Source: Candidatus Parcubacteria bacterium
GTDB taxonomy: Bacteria > Patescibacteriota > Patescibacteriia > Patescibacteriales > UBA12075
NCBI GenBank assembly: GCA_023137275.1
Contig: JAGLPO010000053.1
Location: 1 to 32,294 of the forward strand
DNA length: 32,294 bases
Direction: 5' to 3'
In this document: positions 8,808 to 17,645 of the stretch, piece by piece
Layout: every line of letters begins with the position of its first letter
How positions within the stretch are numbered: position 1 is the stretch's first letter
The notes under the pieces: generated by a model
The model's input: only the letters and a program-made list of their open reading frames with translations
Databases searched by the model: none
What the model was told of the DNA's origin: nothing
Position numbers and translations under genes: made by a program

Positions 8808-9053
8808 ATGAAATATTATACTTTTCGAACAATTATTGAGCCGGACGACCCCAGGGGGTACCATGGCTTTGTGCCAATTTTACCCGGTCTTCATACCAGC
8901 GGCAAAACAATTAAAGAAGTGAAGAAAAATTTAAAAGAAGCTATTACTTGCCATATACAGGGATTGATTAAAGATGATGAGATAGTGCCCAGGGAAGAAA
9001 ACGCGATCGAGATGGTGCAAACTATTTCTGAAAAAGAGCTTTCTTTTTGTTAA
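8808..9053 (+). CDS. hicB: HicB-family antitoxin
   Basis: 81 aa; GYHGFVPILPGLHTSGKTIKEVKKNLKEAITCHIQGLIKDDEIVP is typical of the HicB fold. Confidence 0.88.
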   Translation: MKYYTFRTIIEPDDPRGYHGFVPILPGLHTSGKTIKEVKKNLKEAITCHIQGLIKDDEIVPREENAIEMVQTISEKELSFC

Positions 9054-9234
9054 TAGACCCACTGCATAATAATTTTTTGCTGCAATTTCCATATTTTGGT
9101 AAATTTTGCATAAAAAATTTTGGCCTATACTACAGCATAAGCAAAAATTTTTTCTGCAAAATTTCCTCAAAATCTGCCTGTACTCGCTTGACGGGTGAAA
9201 ATTTCGCTACAAAACTTATTATGCAGTGAGTCTA
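9054..9234. mobile_element. MITE-like fold-back element, copy 1, between hicB and hicA
   Basis: Terminal inverted repeats TAGACCCACTGCATAATAA / TTATTATGCAGTGAGTCTA (one mismatch). Core gcctatactacagcataagc; possible TA flanks. Confidence 0.75.
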
Positions 9235-9238
9235 ATTT

Positions 9239-9472
9239 ATGCCAAAATTACCAGTGATAAGAGCAAGAGAATTAATCCGAGCATTAAAAAAGCTCGGGTT
9301 TTTTGAGTATCATCAAGTCGGCAGCCACGCGCAATTCAAGCACGAAGATGGCCGTCGAATAACTATTCCGGTTCATCAAGGCAAAGACATTAATCGCGGT
9401 ACTTTACGCGGAATAATAAGCGATCTCAACATTAGCGTAGATGAATTTATAAAAGTTTTAAAAAATAAATGA
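9239..9472 (+). CDS. hicA: HicA-family toxin (YcfA-like)
   Basis: 77 aa; ELIRALKKLGFFEYHQVGSHAQFKHEDGRRITIPVHQGKDINRGTLRGIISDLNIS. Confidence 0.92.
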   Translation: MPKLPVIRARELIRALKKLGFFEYHQVGSHAQFKHEDGRRITIPVHQGKDINRGTLRGIISDLNISVDEFIKVLKNK

Positions 9473-9485
9473 CAAATATAATTCT

Positions 9486-10109
9486 ATGCAAGTATTTTGT
9501 TTTGGAGATTCAATTACTTATGGTTATTATGATAAAATGGGTGGCTGGACTGCTCGTTTAAGGATGTATGTAGAAGAAAATTATCCTACTAAACACAAAA
9601 TTTATAATCTTGGAATATCAGGCGATACAACCTCTTCTATTTTAAATAGAATGAATAATGAAATTGAAGTTAGATTTAATCCAGACAAAATTAATGTATT
9701 AATACTCAGCTGTTTCATTAATGATTCAATTTGGATTCTTGCTGATAATAATCATTTAATATTACAGAATAAATTTAAGAATAATTTAAAGAATATTTTA
9801 GCTATAGCAAAAAAGTATAATATGATAATTATTGCTCTTGATAGTTTGCCTGTAGTTGACGCTAAAGTAGATCCAATCCCTTGGGCACCGGAGTGGAGCT
9901 ACCGCAATAAATATATCCGAAAATATCAGGAGGTTCTTAAAAAAGTTTGTAAGGAAGAAAAAGTTTATTTTATAGATGCTTATGATAAATTGCTTGCCTC
10001 TTCCGATTATATGCACTCTTTGGGCGACGGAGTCCACCCCAATGATATTGGCCATAAGATTTTGTTTGAGATAATTAAAAATTATTTAGTAGAAAATGAG
10101 ATTATTTGA
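9486..10109 (+). CDS. SGNH/GDSL-type hydrolase
   Basis: FCFGDSITYG block I, LGISGDTTSSILNRM, and DGVHPNDIGH (catalytic D..H) near the C-terminus. Confidence 0.85.
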   Translation: MQVFCFGDSITYGYYDKMGGWTARLRMYVEENYPTKHKIYNLGISGDTTSSILNRMNNEIEVRFNPDKINVLILSCFINDSIWILADNNHLILQNKFKNNLKNILAIAKKYNMIIIALDSLPVVDAKVDPIPWAPEWSYRNKYIRKYQEVLKKVCKEEKVYFIDAYDKLLASSDYMHSLGDGVHPNDIGHKILFEIIKNYLVENEII

Positions 10110-10251
10110 CATAAAATTAAATTTAAAGAAATTAAAGCCTTTATTTAGAATAAGCCCTGTAGAAAATGAAGAAAAATGGGAGGTAATAACCGACTTTACT
10201 AAAATAAAAAGAGGAGGAGTTTATATTGACGAAGTTTTGACCCGTCTTTAG
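10096..10251 (+). CDS. Possible small ORF (51 aa), hypothetical
   Basis: ATG overlaps the end of the hydrolase gene by 14 bp; MRLFDIKLNLKKLKPLFRISPVENEEKWEVITDFTKIKRGGVYIDEVLTRL*. Below the ORF-track length cut-off. Confidence 0.4.
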   Translation: MRLFDIKLNLKKLKPLFRISPVENEEKWEVITDFTKIKRGGVYIDEVLTRL

Positions 10252-10256
10252 TTAAG

Positions 10257-10347
10257 GGTTTAGAGCTAGCTCTAAACCTAATCTACAGAGATATCTCTGT
10301 AGATCGAGAAATATAAAATAATTAATTACAGAATTAACTCTGTAATT
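10257..10347. repeat. Array of three palindromes
   Basis: GGTTTAGAGCTAGCTCTAAACC (10257-10278, perfect); ATCTACAGAGATATCTCTGTAGAT (10281-10304, perfect); AATTACAGAATTAACTCTGTAATT (10324-10347, one mismatched pair). Confidence 0.9.
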
Positions 10348-10404
10348 TAAAAATAATATGTATGTTACGCGTTCTATGTTACGCGTTATGCATTATATAA
10401 GAAT

Positions 10405-11355
10405 ATGACTACAAAACAAATTTACGAGCTGGCTGTTAAGATGGGGATAAAATCCGATCTGCGCGGTGAGCAAGCGGTTAAAAAATATTTGGATCGCACT
10501 AAAGAGAAATACGAAAGATTAGACAAGGAAGAGAAAAAAGAATTTGACAAGGAAAATTTTACAAATCCTTATAATGATACCCGTATTTTAGCGGACAATA
10601 AAAAGAAAAAGATTAAAAAAGTGTTAGTTGGCATTGATATGGAAACGCCGGAATTGCTATATGCCAAGATGGAAGGTGACATTGATTTGGTAATCGGACA
10701 TCATCCGGAAGGCAAGGCCTTGGCCGATCTTTCCGGGGTGATGGATTTGCAAGCCCAGCTTTTAGCCGGTTACGGCGTGCCGATCAACATCGCCGAGTCG
10801 GTGCTTAAGCCTAGAATTTCAGAAGTTAACCGCGGCACTCATCCGATTAATCATAATCGTCCGGTAGATATGGCAAAGCTTTTAAGAATTGATTATATGT
10901 GTACGCATACAATTGCCGATAATCTGGGCGCTAAATTTTTAACTGACATTTTAAGAAGAAAAAAGCCGGAATACGTTGGCGATATATTAAAAATGTTAAA
11001 AGATATTTCTGAATTCAGTGAGGCGATTAAGATTAATGCCGGTCCGCGTCTTTTTACCGGAAATAAAGAAAATAGTTGCGGCCAGGTGGCAGTAACCGAA
11101 TGGACCGGCGGCACCAGCGGATCCAAGGAAATGTATGAAAAAATGGCTCAAGCGGGAATTGGTACTATTATTGGCATGCATATGCATGAGGAGCATCGCG
11201 CTGAGGCCGAGAAATATCATCTAAACGTGGTAATTGCCGGACACATGGCTTGTGATTCCTTGGGCATGAACCTATTTTTGGATGAATTGGAGAAAAAAGG
11301 AATAGAAGTGATTCCTTGCTCCGGCCTGATACGGATTAAACGGAAAAAGAAGTAA
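10405..11355 (+). CDS. NIF3-family protein (putative metal-binding)
   Basis: DLVIGHHPEGKAL, VNRGTHPINHNRPVDMA, CTHTIADNLGAKFL, MHMHEEHRAEAEKYHLNVVIAGHMACDSLGMN. Confidence 0.75.
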   Translation: MTTKQIYELAVKMGIKSDLRGEQAVKKYLDRTKEKYERLDKEEKKEFDKENFTNPYNDTRILADNKKKKIKKVLVGIDMETPELLYAKMEGDIDLVIGHHPEGKALADLSGVMDLQAQLLAGYGVPINIAESVLKPRISEVNRGTHPINHNRPVDMAKLLRIDYMCTHTIADNLGAKFLTDILRRKKPEYVGDILKMLKDISEFSEAIKINAGPRLFTGNKENSCGQVAVTEWTGGTSGSKEMYEKMAQAGIGTIIGMHMHEEHRAEAEKYHLNVVIAGHMACDSLGMNLFLDELEKKGIEVIPCSGLIRIKRKKK

Positions 11356-11391
11356 TTACATTTAAAACAAAATAAATTTGATTATTTGATT

Positions 11392-11418
11392 AAAACTTCG
11401 CTAAATGCGGGGTTTTAA
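11392..11418 (+). terminator. Probable terminator after the NIF3 gene
   Basis: AAAACTTCGC-taaat-GCGGGGTTTT stem with G-T pairs; short T-run. Confidence 0.45.
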
Positions 11419-11447
11419 AAATGCTGAAAATATTGTATAATATAACT

Positions 11448-12599
11448 ATGAATACATATCTTTTTGTTTTTATGGCTCTGTTTGCGGCAGGGGCATTAGC
11501 ATTGGCAATCATCGCCTTTATTGGCTTAAAATCGGAAAGAAAGCGAAGAGCGGCAATTTTGTCCGGTTTTACTGATCCAGTTATTTTAATTGACAAGAAT
11601 CATATTATCAGTTTTATTAATCCCGCGGCTAAAGACGCTTTGGGCCTGGACGCAAAAGCGCTGGGCCAGAAGATTGATTCCAAAGATCATTATTCAATAA
11701 ATAATTTTAAAGACCTTATAGATCTGGATATTACGGTGAATACTTTTAAAGATAAAGATGAAAGTAAAAATAAGATTGAAGAATTGATTATTAACCGCGA
11801 CGGCAATGATGCTACTTATAAAGTAACGACTGTTTATGTCCGTGATGACCAACAAAATCATTTGGAAACAATGAAGATTTTTTATGATCTTACCCGCGAA
11901 AAAATGATTGATAAAATGAAGGTGGAATTTATTTCTATCGCGGCCCATCAATTAAGGACGCCGCTTTCGGCAATAAAGTGGGCGATCAAGATGGTGCTTG
12001 ACGGCGATGTCGGCAAGCTGAATAAAGAACAGGAAAAAATATTATTTAAAGGCTATATCAGCAATGAACGGATCATTAGGCTCATTAATGACATGCTTGA
12101 TGTTTCGCGCATTGAAGAGGAAAAATTTAATTATGAATTTAAAAAGGATAATTTTCTTAAAGTACTGGCTATTGCCGTCAAACATATTGAGGTATTGGCA
12201 AAAAGAAAGAAAATAGAATTAAAGATCAATCATCCCAGGAAACTGCCGCTAATAAATATGGACCAGGAAAAGATGTTAATAGCCATGAAAAATTTGCTTG
12301 AGAACGCGGTTGAGTATACTTTGCCCGGCGGAAAAATAAAAATTACAGTAAAAAGGGAGATAAAATTTATCCGTTTCAAAATTCAGGATTCAGGCGTTGG
12401 CATACCGAAACAAGATCAGGAAAAACTTTTTTCCAAGTTTTTTCGCGCTTCAAACGTTATTCGTATGCAGACCGACGGCTCGGGACTGGGCCTGTTTATA
12501 GTTAAAAACGTTATTCAAAATCATAACGGTAAAATAAGTTTTTCCAGCGAAGAAGGCAAAGGAACGGAATTTATATTTACTATACCGATAAATAAATAG
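11448..12599 (+). CDS. Membrane-anchored PAS sensor histidine kinase (track start 11421; 11448 preferred)
   Basis: N-terminal TM, PAS-like segment, H-box FISIAAHQLRTPLSAIKW, N-box NLLENAVEYT, DSGVGIP, GSGLGLFIVK. TATAAT lies at 11436-11441, between the two in-frame ATGs. Confidence 0.92.
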   Translation: MNTYLFVFMALFAAGALALAIIAFIGLKSERKRRAAILSGFTDPVILIDKNHIISFINPAAKDALGLDAKALGQKIDSKDHYSINNFKDLIDLDITVNTFKDKDESKNKIEELIINRDGNDATYKVTTVYVRDDQQNHLETMKIFYDLTREKMIDKMKVEFISIAAHQLRTPLSAIKWAIKMVLDGDVGKLNKEQEKILFKGYISNERIIRLINDMLDVSRIEEEKFNYEFKKDNFLKVLAIAVKHIEVLAKRKKIELKINHPRKLPLINMDQEKMLIAMKNLLENAVEYTLPGGKIKITVKREIKFIRFKIQDSGVGIPKQDQEKLFSKFFRASNVIRMQTDGSGLGLFIVKNVIQNHNGKISFSSEEGKGTEFIFTIPINK

Positions 12600-12604
12600 A
12601 TAGT

Positions 12605-12678
12605 TGAGATTTTTGAGATTGTTAAGATATTTGGGACCCTAAATATCCCAAACATCTCAAATATCCCAAACATCTCAA
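12605..12678. repeat. Degenerate repeat fold-back between kinase 1 and regulator 1
   Basis: AAATATCCCAAACATCTCAA at 12641-12660 and 12659-12678; left arm tgagatttttgagattgttaagatatttggga is roughly complementary. Confidence 0.7.
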
Positions 12679-12684
12679 AAAAAT

Positions 12685-13506
12685 ATGCCAGACAATAAAA
12701 AAACAATATTGGTCATAGAAGACGAAGAAACATTAGCAGATTTATTGGCTGTTAAATTAAAAGCCGCGGGCTACAAAGTGGAATGCGCCGCTGACGGTAA
12801 AAGCGGATTAAAAAAAATCAGGTCAACGCGCCCGGATATAATTCTTTTGGACATTGTCATGCCCAAGAAAAACGGCTATGAAGTAATGGAGACAATGCGC
12901 GCCGAAAACATAACAATACCGGTAATAATTATCTCTAACTCGGGCCAGCCGGTAGAAATTGAAAAAACCAGGAAATTAGGGGCGGTTGATCATTTAATCA
13001 AAGCCGAATTTAGCCCTCAGGAGGTTTTGGAAAAAGTAAGCAATTATTTAGGGGTAAAAGGCCGGGCTCGTGAGTCGGATAAACCGGCTATGCCCGGTTC
13101 AAGCGTGAACAAAAATGTCCAACAGCTTGGTATTCGCGTGCTGCTTGTGGAAGACGATGCGTTTCTTAGGGAAATATGCTTAAAAAAGCTAATCAATGAC
13201 GGCTATGAGGTTTATGCCGCCATTGACGGGAAGGAGGCTCTGGAAATAGTCGGTCTGGCCAAGCCGGATATCGTACTCTTGGATATTGTTTTGCCCTCAA
13301 TTGACGGCTTTCAGGTTTTATCAACAATCCGCAAGCACAATAATAAAGAAGTCGCCAACATTCCGATAATTATGCTTTCCAATTTGGGCCAGGAAGAAGA
13401 TATAAAAAAGGCCATGGATATGGGAGCTAACGATTATTTGGTTAAAGCCCATTTTACGACCGAAGAAATAGCCGATAAAATCAAACAAGTAGTAAAAAAG
13501 GATTAG
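12685..13506 (+). CDS. Response regulator with two tandem receiver domains, no output domain
   Basis: REC1 LVIEDEETL...LLDIVMPKKNGYEV; REC2 VLLVEDDAFLREIC...VLLDIVLPSIDGFQVL. Confidence 0.92.
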   Translation: MPDNKKTILVIEDEETLADLLAVKLKAAGYKVECAADGKSGLKKIRSTRPDIILLDIVMPKKNGYEVMETMRAENITIPVIIISNSGQPVEIEKTRKLGAVDHLIKAEFSPQEVLEKVSNYLGVKGRARESDKPAMPGSSVNKNVQQLGIRVLLVEDDAFLREICLKKLINDGYEVYAAIDGKEALEIVGLAKPDIVLLDIVLPSIDGFQVLSTIRKHNNKEVANIPIIMLSNLGQEEDIKKAMDMGANDYLVKAHFTTEEIADKIKQVVKKD

Positions 13507-13524
13507 CGCGCTCAAGTCTAATAT

Positions 13525-15429
13525 ATGGATTTTAGTTATAAAAGAAAATTGGAAGTCAATGAGTGGATAATAACCACCCGCTGGTTTTATATGGTGGCGG
13601 TTTTTTTAATCGGTATTGTAAGCAATACGTTAATTAGCGTATTTGAAGTTAAATTTACGTTTTTTTCAATCTGTTTTTTGCTTTTGGTTTATTTATTTAT
13701 TAACGCGTATTTATACCGGGTTTTAACCGCGATCAAAAAGCACCAGTCAGAGATTCGTTTAAAAATATTAAGCGTTGGGCAGATCATTATTGAGCTGGTT
13801 ATTTTCACTATTGTAATGCGCCTGGTCGGCGAGGAGTCAATTGCCAGTGTTTTTTTCTTTTTGCCGATTATTTCGGCGGCAATGATATTCGGCATTAAAG
13901 GCGCTGTAATTACCGCACTTGCTTCAGCTATTTTAGTTAATATCTCGGTAGTAGCCGGGTATATGGATATATTGATCCAATATGTATTTAATCGGGATAT
14001 TTTCAATGCCGCCGAATTAGTTGAATTGCGTTACATTACCTTTTCCTTAATAAGCGTAATTGTAACCTCAAATTTTTATATTGTCCTGGCTTTTGTGTCA
14101 GGCTATAGTTTTAAGCTTGTTTTTAAGCGCGAGCAAAGGCTAATGTCCTTGTCCGAGCAATTGACCTTGGAAAAGCAAACAGATGAGAAAGAGGTTAAAA
14201 GACTGGATGCCAACGCCAGGAAATTAGCCGAACAAGACCGTAAGTTAAAGACAATAAATATTGAATTAAGCAAGCGCTTGAATCAGCTGGAGAATTCGGA
14301 AAAATCAATTATTCGCGCTTTTGCCGATTTGCAGGAAGCGCGAAAAAAGACCGATGATGAGCGTAATAAAACAGCGGCCATTATATCAAATTTTATTGAC
14401 CCGATAATAGTAATTGATGTTGATAATAAAATTAATCTGATCAATCCGTCGGCGATGGAGATTTTTGGCTTTACGGCTGATGATTTGGGCAAAGAAGTTT
14501 CGCCTAAGAATAATTATTCATTTGAAAATTTTAAAGAATTAATCCAGGAAGATTTTAGCATTAAAACCAGCAAAGAATTAAAGTCTAATAATCCTAATGA
14601 GGAAGAGTTGGTAATAACTGTCGCCGAACAGGAGTTTACTTATAAGGTAATAACCGCCCCGGTCGTTGATAACAAGAAGAACAAGATAGGAGTGATGAAA
14701 ATATTTTATAATTTGACGAGAGAAAAGATGATTGATAAAATGAAGTCAGAATTTATATCAATCGCCGCGCACCAGCTTCGCACCCCGTTATCGGCCATAA
14801 AATGGGTAATAAAGATGATATTGGACGGCGAACTCGGCAAGCTTAATGATGAGCAGAAAGAATTTTTATCCAAGGGCTATAAGAGCAACGAGCGGATCAT
14901 TGAACTGGTTAATGATATGCTGAATGTTTCCCGGATTGAAGAGGGGCGGTTTGGTTATGTATTCAATAAGGAAGATTTTGTTTTATTGGTTGATAAAATT
15001 GTCAGTAGTGAAGAAAATTCATTAAAATCCAGAAGTATTAAATTTACATTGAATTTGCCGGCATCACTGCCTAAAGTATATATGGACAAGACGAAAATGG
15101 ATTTGGCCATTACTAATTTGCTTGAGAACGCGATTAAATATACTCCGGAGCATGGCAAGATCGGATTAACAGCGGAGGCGGGCGACGCGTTTATCAAGGT
15201 GCGGATAAAAGATAACGGTGTTGGAATTCCAAAAAATGATCTGCCGAAATTATTCACTAAATTTTTCCGGGCCGTAAATGTTATTCGGATGCAAACTGAA
15301 GGTTCGGGTTTGGGATTATTTATGGTTAAGAATATTATTAAGCGCCACGGCGGGGAGATTGTGGTTAATAGCGAAGAGGGGAAAGGAACCGAGTTTATTT
15401 TTACATTGCCAATCGGCGAAGCTAAATAG
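13525..15429 (+). CDS. Polytopic membrane PAS sensor histidine kinase
   Basis: About six N-terminal hydrophobic segments, coiled-coil, PAS, SIAAHQLRTPLSAIKW H-box, GSGLGLFMVKNI. Confidence 0.92.
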   Translation: MDFSYKRKLEVNEWIITTRWFYMVAVFLIGIVSNTLISVFEVKFTFFSICFLLLVYLFINAYLYRVLTAIKKHQSEIRLKILSVGQIIIELVIFTIVMRLVGEESIASVFFFLPIISAAMIFGIKGAVITALASAILVNISVVAGYMDILIQYVFNRDIFNAAELVELRYITFSLISVIVTSNFYIVLAFVSGYSFKLVFKREQRLMSLSEQLTLEKQTDEKEVKRLDANARKLAEQDRKLKTINIELSKRLNQLENSEKSIIRAFADLQEARKKTDDERNKTAAIISNFIDPIIVIDVDNKINLINPSAMEIFGFTADDLGKEVSPKNNYSFENFKELIQEDFSIKTSKELKSNNPNEEELVITVAEQEFTYKVITAPVVDNKKNKIGVMKIFYNLTREKMIDKMKSEFISIAAHQLRTPLSAIKWVIKMILDGELGKLNDEQKEFLSKGYKSNERIIELVNDMLNVSRIEEGRFGYVFNKEDFVLLVDKIVSSEENSLKSRSIKFTLNLPASLPKVYMDKTKMDLAITNLLENAIKYTPEHGKIGLTAEAGDAFIKVRIKDNGVGIPKNDLPKLFTKFFRAVNVIRMQTEGSGLGLFMVKNIIKRHGGEIVVNSEEGKGTEFIFTLPIGEAK

Positions 15430-15479
15430 TAAAATCCCGCACCGAAATTTGGTGAGGGGCAAATAAAATTTGTAATTAT

Positions 15480-16310
15480 ATGGGACAAGACAAAACCAAC
15501 AAAAAAAGAATATTAATTATTGAAGACGAGGAGTCTTTAGTGGGTCTGCTGGCCGCTAAGCTTAAAAAAGAAGGATATAGCGTGGAATTCGCTTATGATG
15601 GCGAGGCAGGCTATGATAAGATCAAAAAAACAAAGCCTGATTTAATTTTATTGGATATTGTAATGCCAAAAATGGATGGCTATGAAGTATTGGAAAAAAT
15701 GAAAGAGGATAATGTTAAAATTCCGGTAATTATTATTTCTAATTCCGGACAGCCGGTAGAGATTGAAAAAACCAAAAAATTAGGAGCAGTCGACCATCTT
15801 ATTAAAACCGAGTTTAGCCCGCTTGACGTACTAAATAAGGTTAAAAATTGCCTGGATAATAACGGCTCTTCCTTGTCTGGCAAAGGTTTGCCAGAGGCGC
15901 TTTTGGCAAAGGAAGACAGTGAAGCAAAAAAACTCGGAGTAAATGTTTTGCTGGTTGAGGATGACGCTTTTCTTAGGGAAATATGTTCCAAGAAGCTTAC
16001 TAAGGAGGGCTACACGGTCTATGAAGCGATTGACGGCGAGCAGGCCTTAATTGGAGTTGAGTCAGCTAAACCGGATATTGTCCTCCTGGATATTATTTTA
16101 CCGGCGATTGACGGCTTTCAAATATTAAACCAAATCAGGTCAAATAAAAACAAGGAAATTGCCAAAGTGCCGGTTATTATGCTTTCCAATTTAGGCCAGG
16201 ATGATGATATAAAAAAGGCAATGGATATGGGGGCTGATGATTATTTGATCAAAGCCCATTTTACGACTGAAGAAATAGTAGAGAAAATTAAAATTTTAAT
16301 GAAAAAATAG
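15480..16310 (+). CDS. Response regulator with two tandem receiver domains, no output domain
   Basis: Closely similar to 12685-13506, including ISNSGQPVEIEKT and MLSNLGQ..DIKKAMDMGA.DYL.KAHFTTEEI. Confidence 0.92.
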   Translation: MGQDKTNKKRILIIEDEESLVGLLAAKLKKEGYSVEFAYDGEAGYDKIKKTKPDLILLDIVMPKMDGYEVLEKMKEDNVKIPVIIISNSGQPVEIEKTKKLGAVDHLIKTEFSPLDVLNKVKNCLDNNGSSLSGKGLPEALLAKEDSEAKKLGVNVLLVEDDAFLREICSKKLTKEGYTVYEAIDGEQALIGVESAKPDIVLLDIILPAIDGFQILNQIRSNKNKEIAKVPVIMLSNLGQDDDIKKAMDMGADDYLIKAHFTTEEIVEKIKILMKK

Positions 16311-16321
16311 TTAAATTTGGC

Positions 16322-16354
16322 AAAAAATTCAACTTATATGGTTGAATTTTTTTT
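16322..16354 (+). terminator. Intrinsic terminator after the second regulator
   Basis: AAAATTCAAC-ttatatg-GTTGAATTTTTTTT. Confidence 0.85.
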
Positions 16355-16356
16355 GT

Positions 16357-16385
16357 TTGCTTTTTAGCTTTGTTTTTTGTATAGT
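16357..16385 (+). promoter_or_regulatory. Promoter of the U32 gene (leaderless geometry)
   Basis: TTGCTT-N17-TATAGT followed by 6 nt and ATG at 16392. Confidence 0.6.
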
Positions 16386-16391
16386 AAAGCT

Positions 16392-17645
16392 ATGTTAAAA
16401 ATAGAAAACAAAATAGAACTGCTTGCGCCGGCGGGGAATTTACATAAACTAAAAACCGCCCTGGCTTTTGGGGCAAACGCGGTGTATGCCGGTATTCCTG
16501 ATTTTTCATTGCGTGTCAGAATCAATGATTTTGATTTTAATTCGCTTGATAAAGCAACTGAATATTGCCATCAGAAAGGAAAAAAATTATACGCCACTCT
16601 TAATATTTTTGCCCACAATAAACATTTAAAAGCGGTGGAAAAACATCTGAAAAAGTTAAAAACAATCGGCGTTGATGGTTTGATTATTTCTGATCCCGGG
16701 GTGCTGGCAATAAGCAAAAAAGTATGGCCAAAAGCTGATATTCACTTGTCAACTCAGGCAAACTGCACTAATGCACAGGCCGCTAAGTTTTGGCAAAAGC
16801 AAGGGGTAAGCAGAGTAATTTTGGGCCGTGAAACTACTCTTGCGGAAATCAAAGAAATACATCTTGTGTGCCCGGATTTAGAGCTGGAATATTTTGTCCA
16901 TGGGGCCATGTGCATGGCATATTCCGGGCGTTGTTTTTTGTCAAGTTTAACATCCGGTCGCAGTGCAAATTTAGGAGATTGCATTCAGCCTTGCCGCTGG
17001 CAGTACACTATTCAATCCGATGAACGGGGAAGTGACACATTTAATCTTCAAGAAGATCAACACGGATCATATATTTTGAATTCCAAAGATTTATGCTTAA
17101 TAAAATATTTGCGTGATTTGCAAGAAGCCGGAATATGCAGTTTTAAAATTGAAGGCCGGGCCAAGAGCGCTTATTATCAGGCCGTGGTAGCCGGGATCTA
17201 TTCACGGGCAATAGAGAATATGGAGTGTGAAGAGAAAAAAGAATTAGATTATTATTTTAATGAACTAAAAACTAAAATAGTTAACCGTGGATATACTGCC
17301 GGATTTTTATTGGGAGAGAAAGGGGAACAGAATATTGTTAATTCCCATGAAGATTCTGATTGGGAGTTTTGTGGGCAAGTAATTAAGACCACAGACCGCA
17401 GACGGCAGACCGCAGATAAAAATTATACTTACGTTAAGGTTCACAATACAATTAAGGTTGGGGATGAAATTGAGATAGTTAAACCAAAGTATGATATAAT
17501 AAAGATGGTAATTGATAAATTGATTGATCCGGAAACAGGAGAAAAATTAGATGAAGCTCATGGAGGACAAGGGAGAGTGGTGTTGCTAAAGGTAAATGAA
17601 GATGTCCCGGAATATAGTGTTATTAGAAGAAGAATAAAAATATGA
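16392..17645 (+). CDS. Peptidase U32 family protein (track start TTG 16377; ATG 16392 preferred)
   Basis: ELLAPAGNLHKLKTALAFGANAVYAG; EYFVHGAMCMAYSGRCFLSS...GDCIQPCRWQY; FKIEGRAKSAYYQAVV. Confidence 0.94.
   Translation: MLKIENKIELLAPAGNLHKLKTALAFGANAVYAGIPDFSLRVRINDFDFNSLDKATEYCHQKGKKLYATLNIFAHNKHLKAVEKHLKKLKTIGVDGLIISDPGVLAISKKVWPKADIHLSTQANCTNAQAAKFWQKQGVSRVILGRETTLAEIKEIHLVCPDLELEYFVHGAMCMAYSGRCFLSSLTSGRSANLGDCIQPCRWQYTIQSDERGSDTFNLQEDQHGSYILNSKDLCLIKYLRDLQEAGICSFKIEGRAKSAYYQAVVAGIYSRAIENMECEEKKELDYYFNELKTKIVNRGYTAGFLLGEKGEQNIVNSHEDSDWEFCGQVIKTTDRRRQTADKNYTYVKVHNTIKVGDEIEIVKPKYDIIKMVIDKLIDPETGEKLDEAHGGQGRVVLLKVNEDVPEYSVIRRRIKI
17388..17415 (+). repeat. Heptanucleotide tandem repeat inside the U32 gene
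   Basis: ACCACAG ACCGCAG ACGGCAG ACCGCAG, in frame (KTTDRRRQTADK). Confidence 0.9.

Noticed and set aside
9047-9229. 60-aa + strand ORF 9047-9229
   Set aside because: Lies almost wholly within the palindromic fold-back element; an accidental frame rather than a gene.
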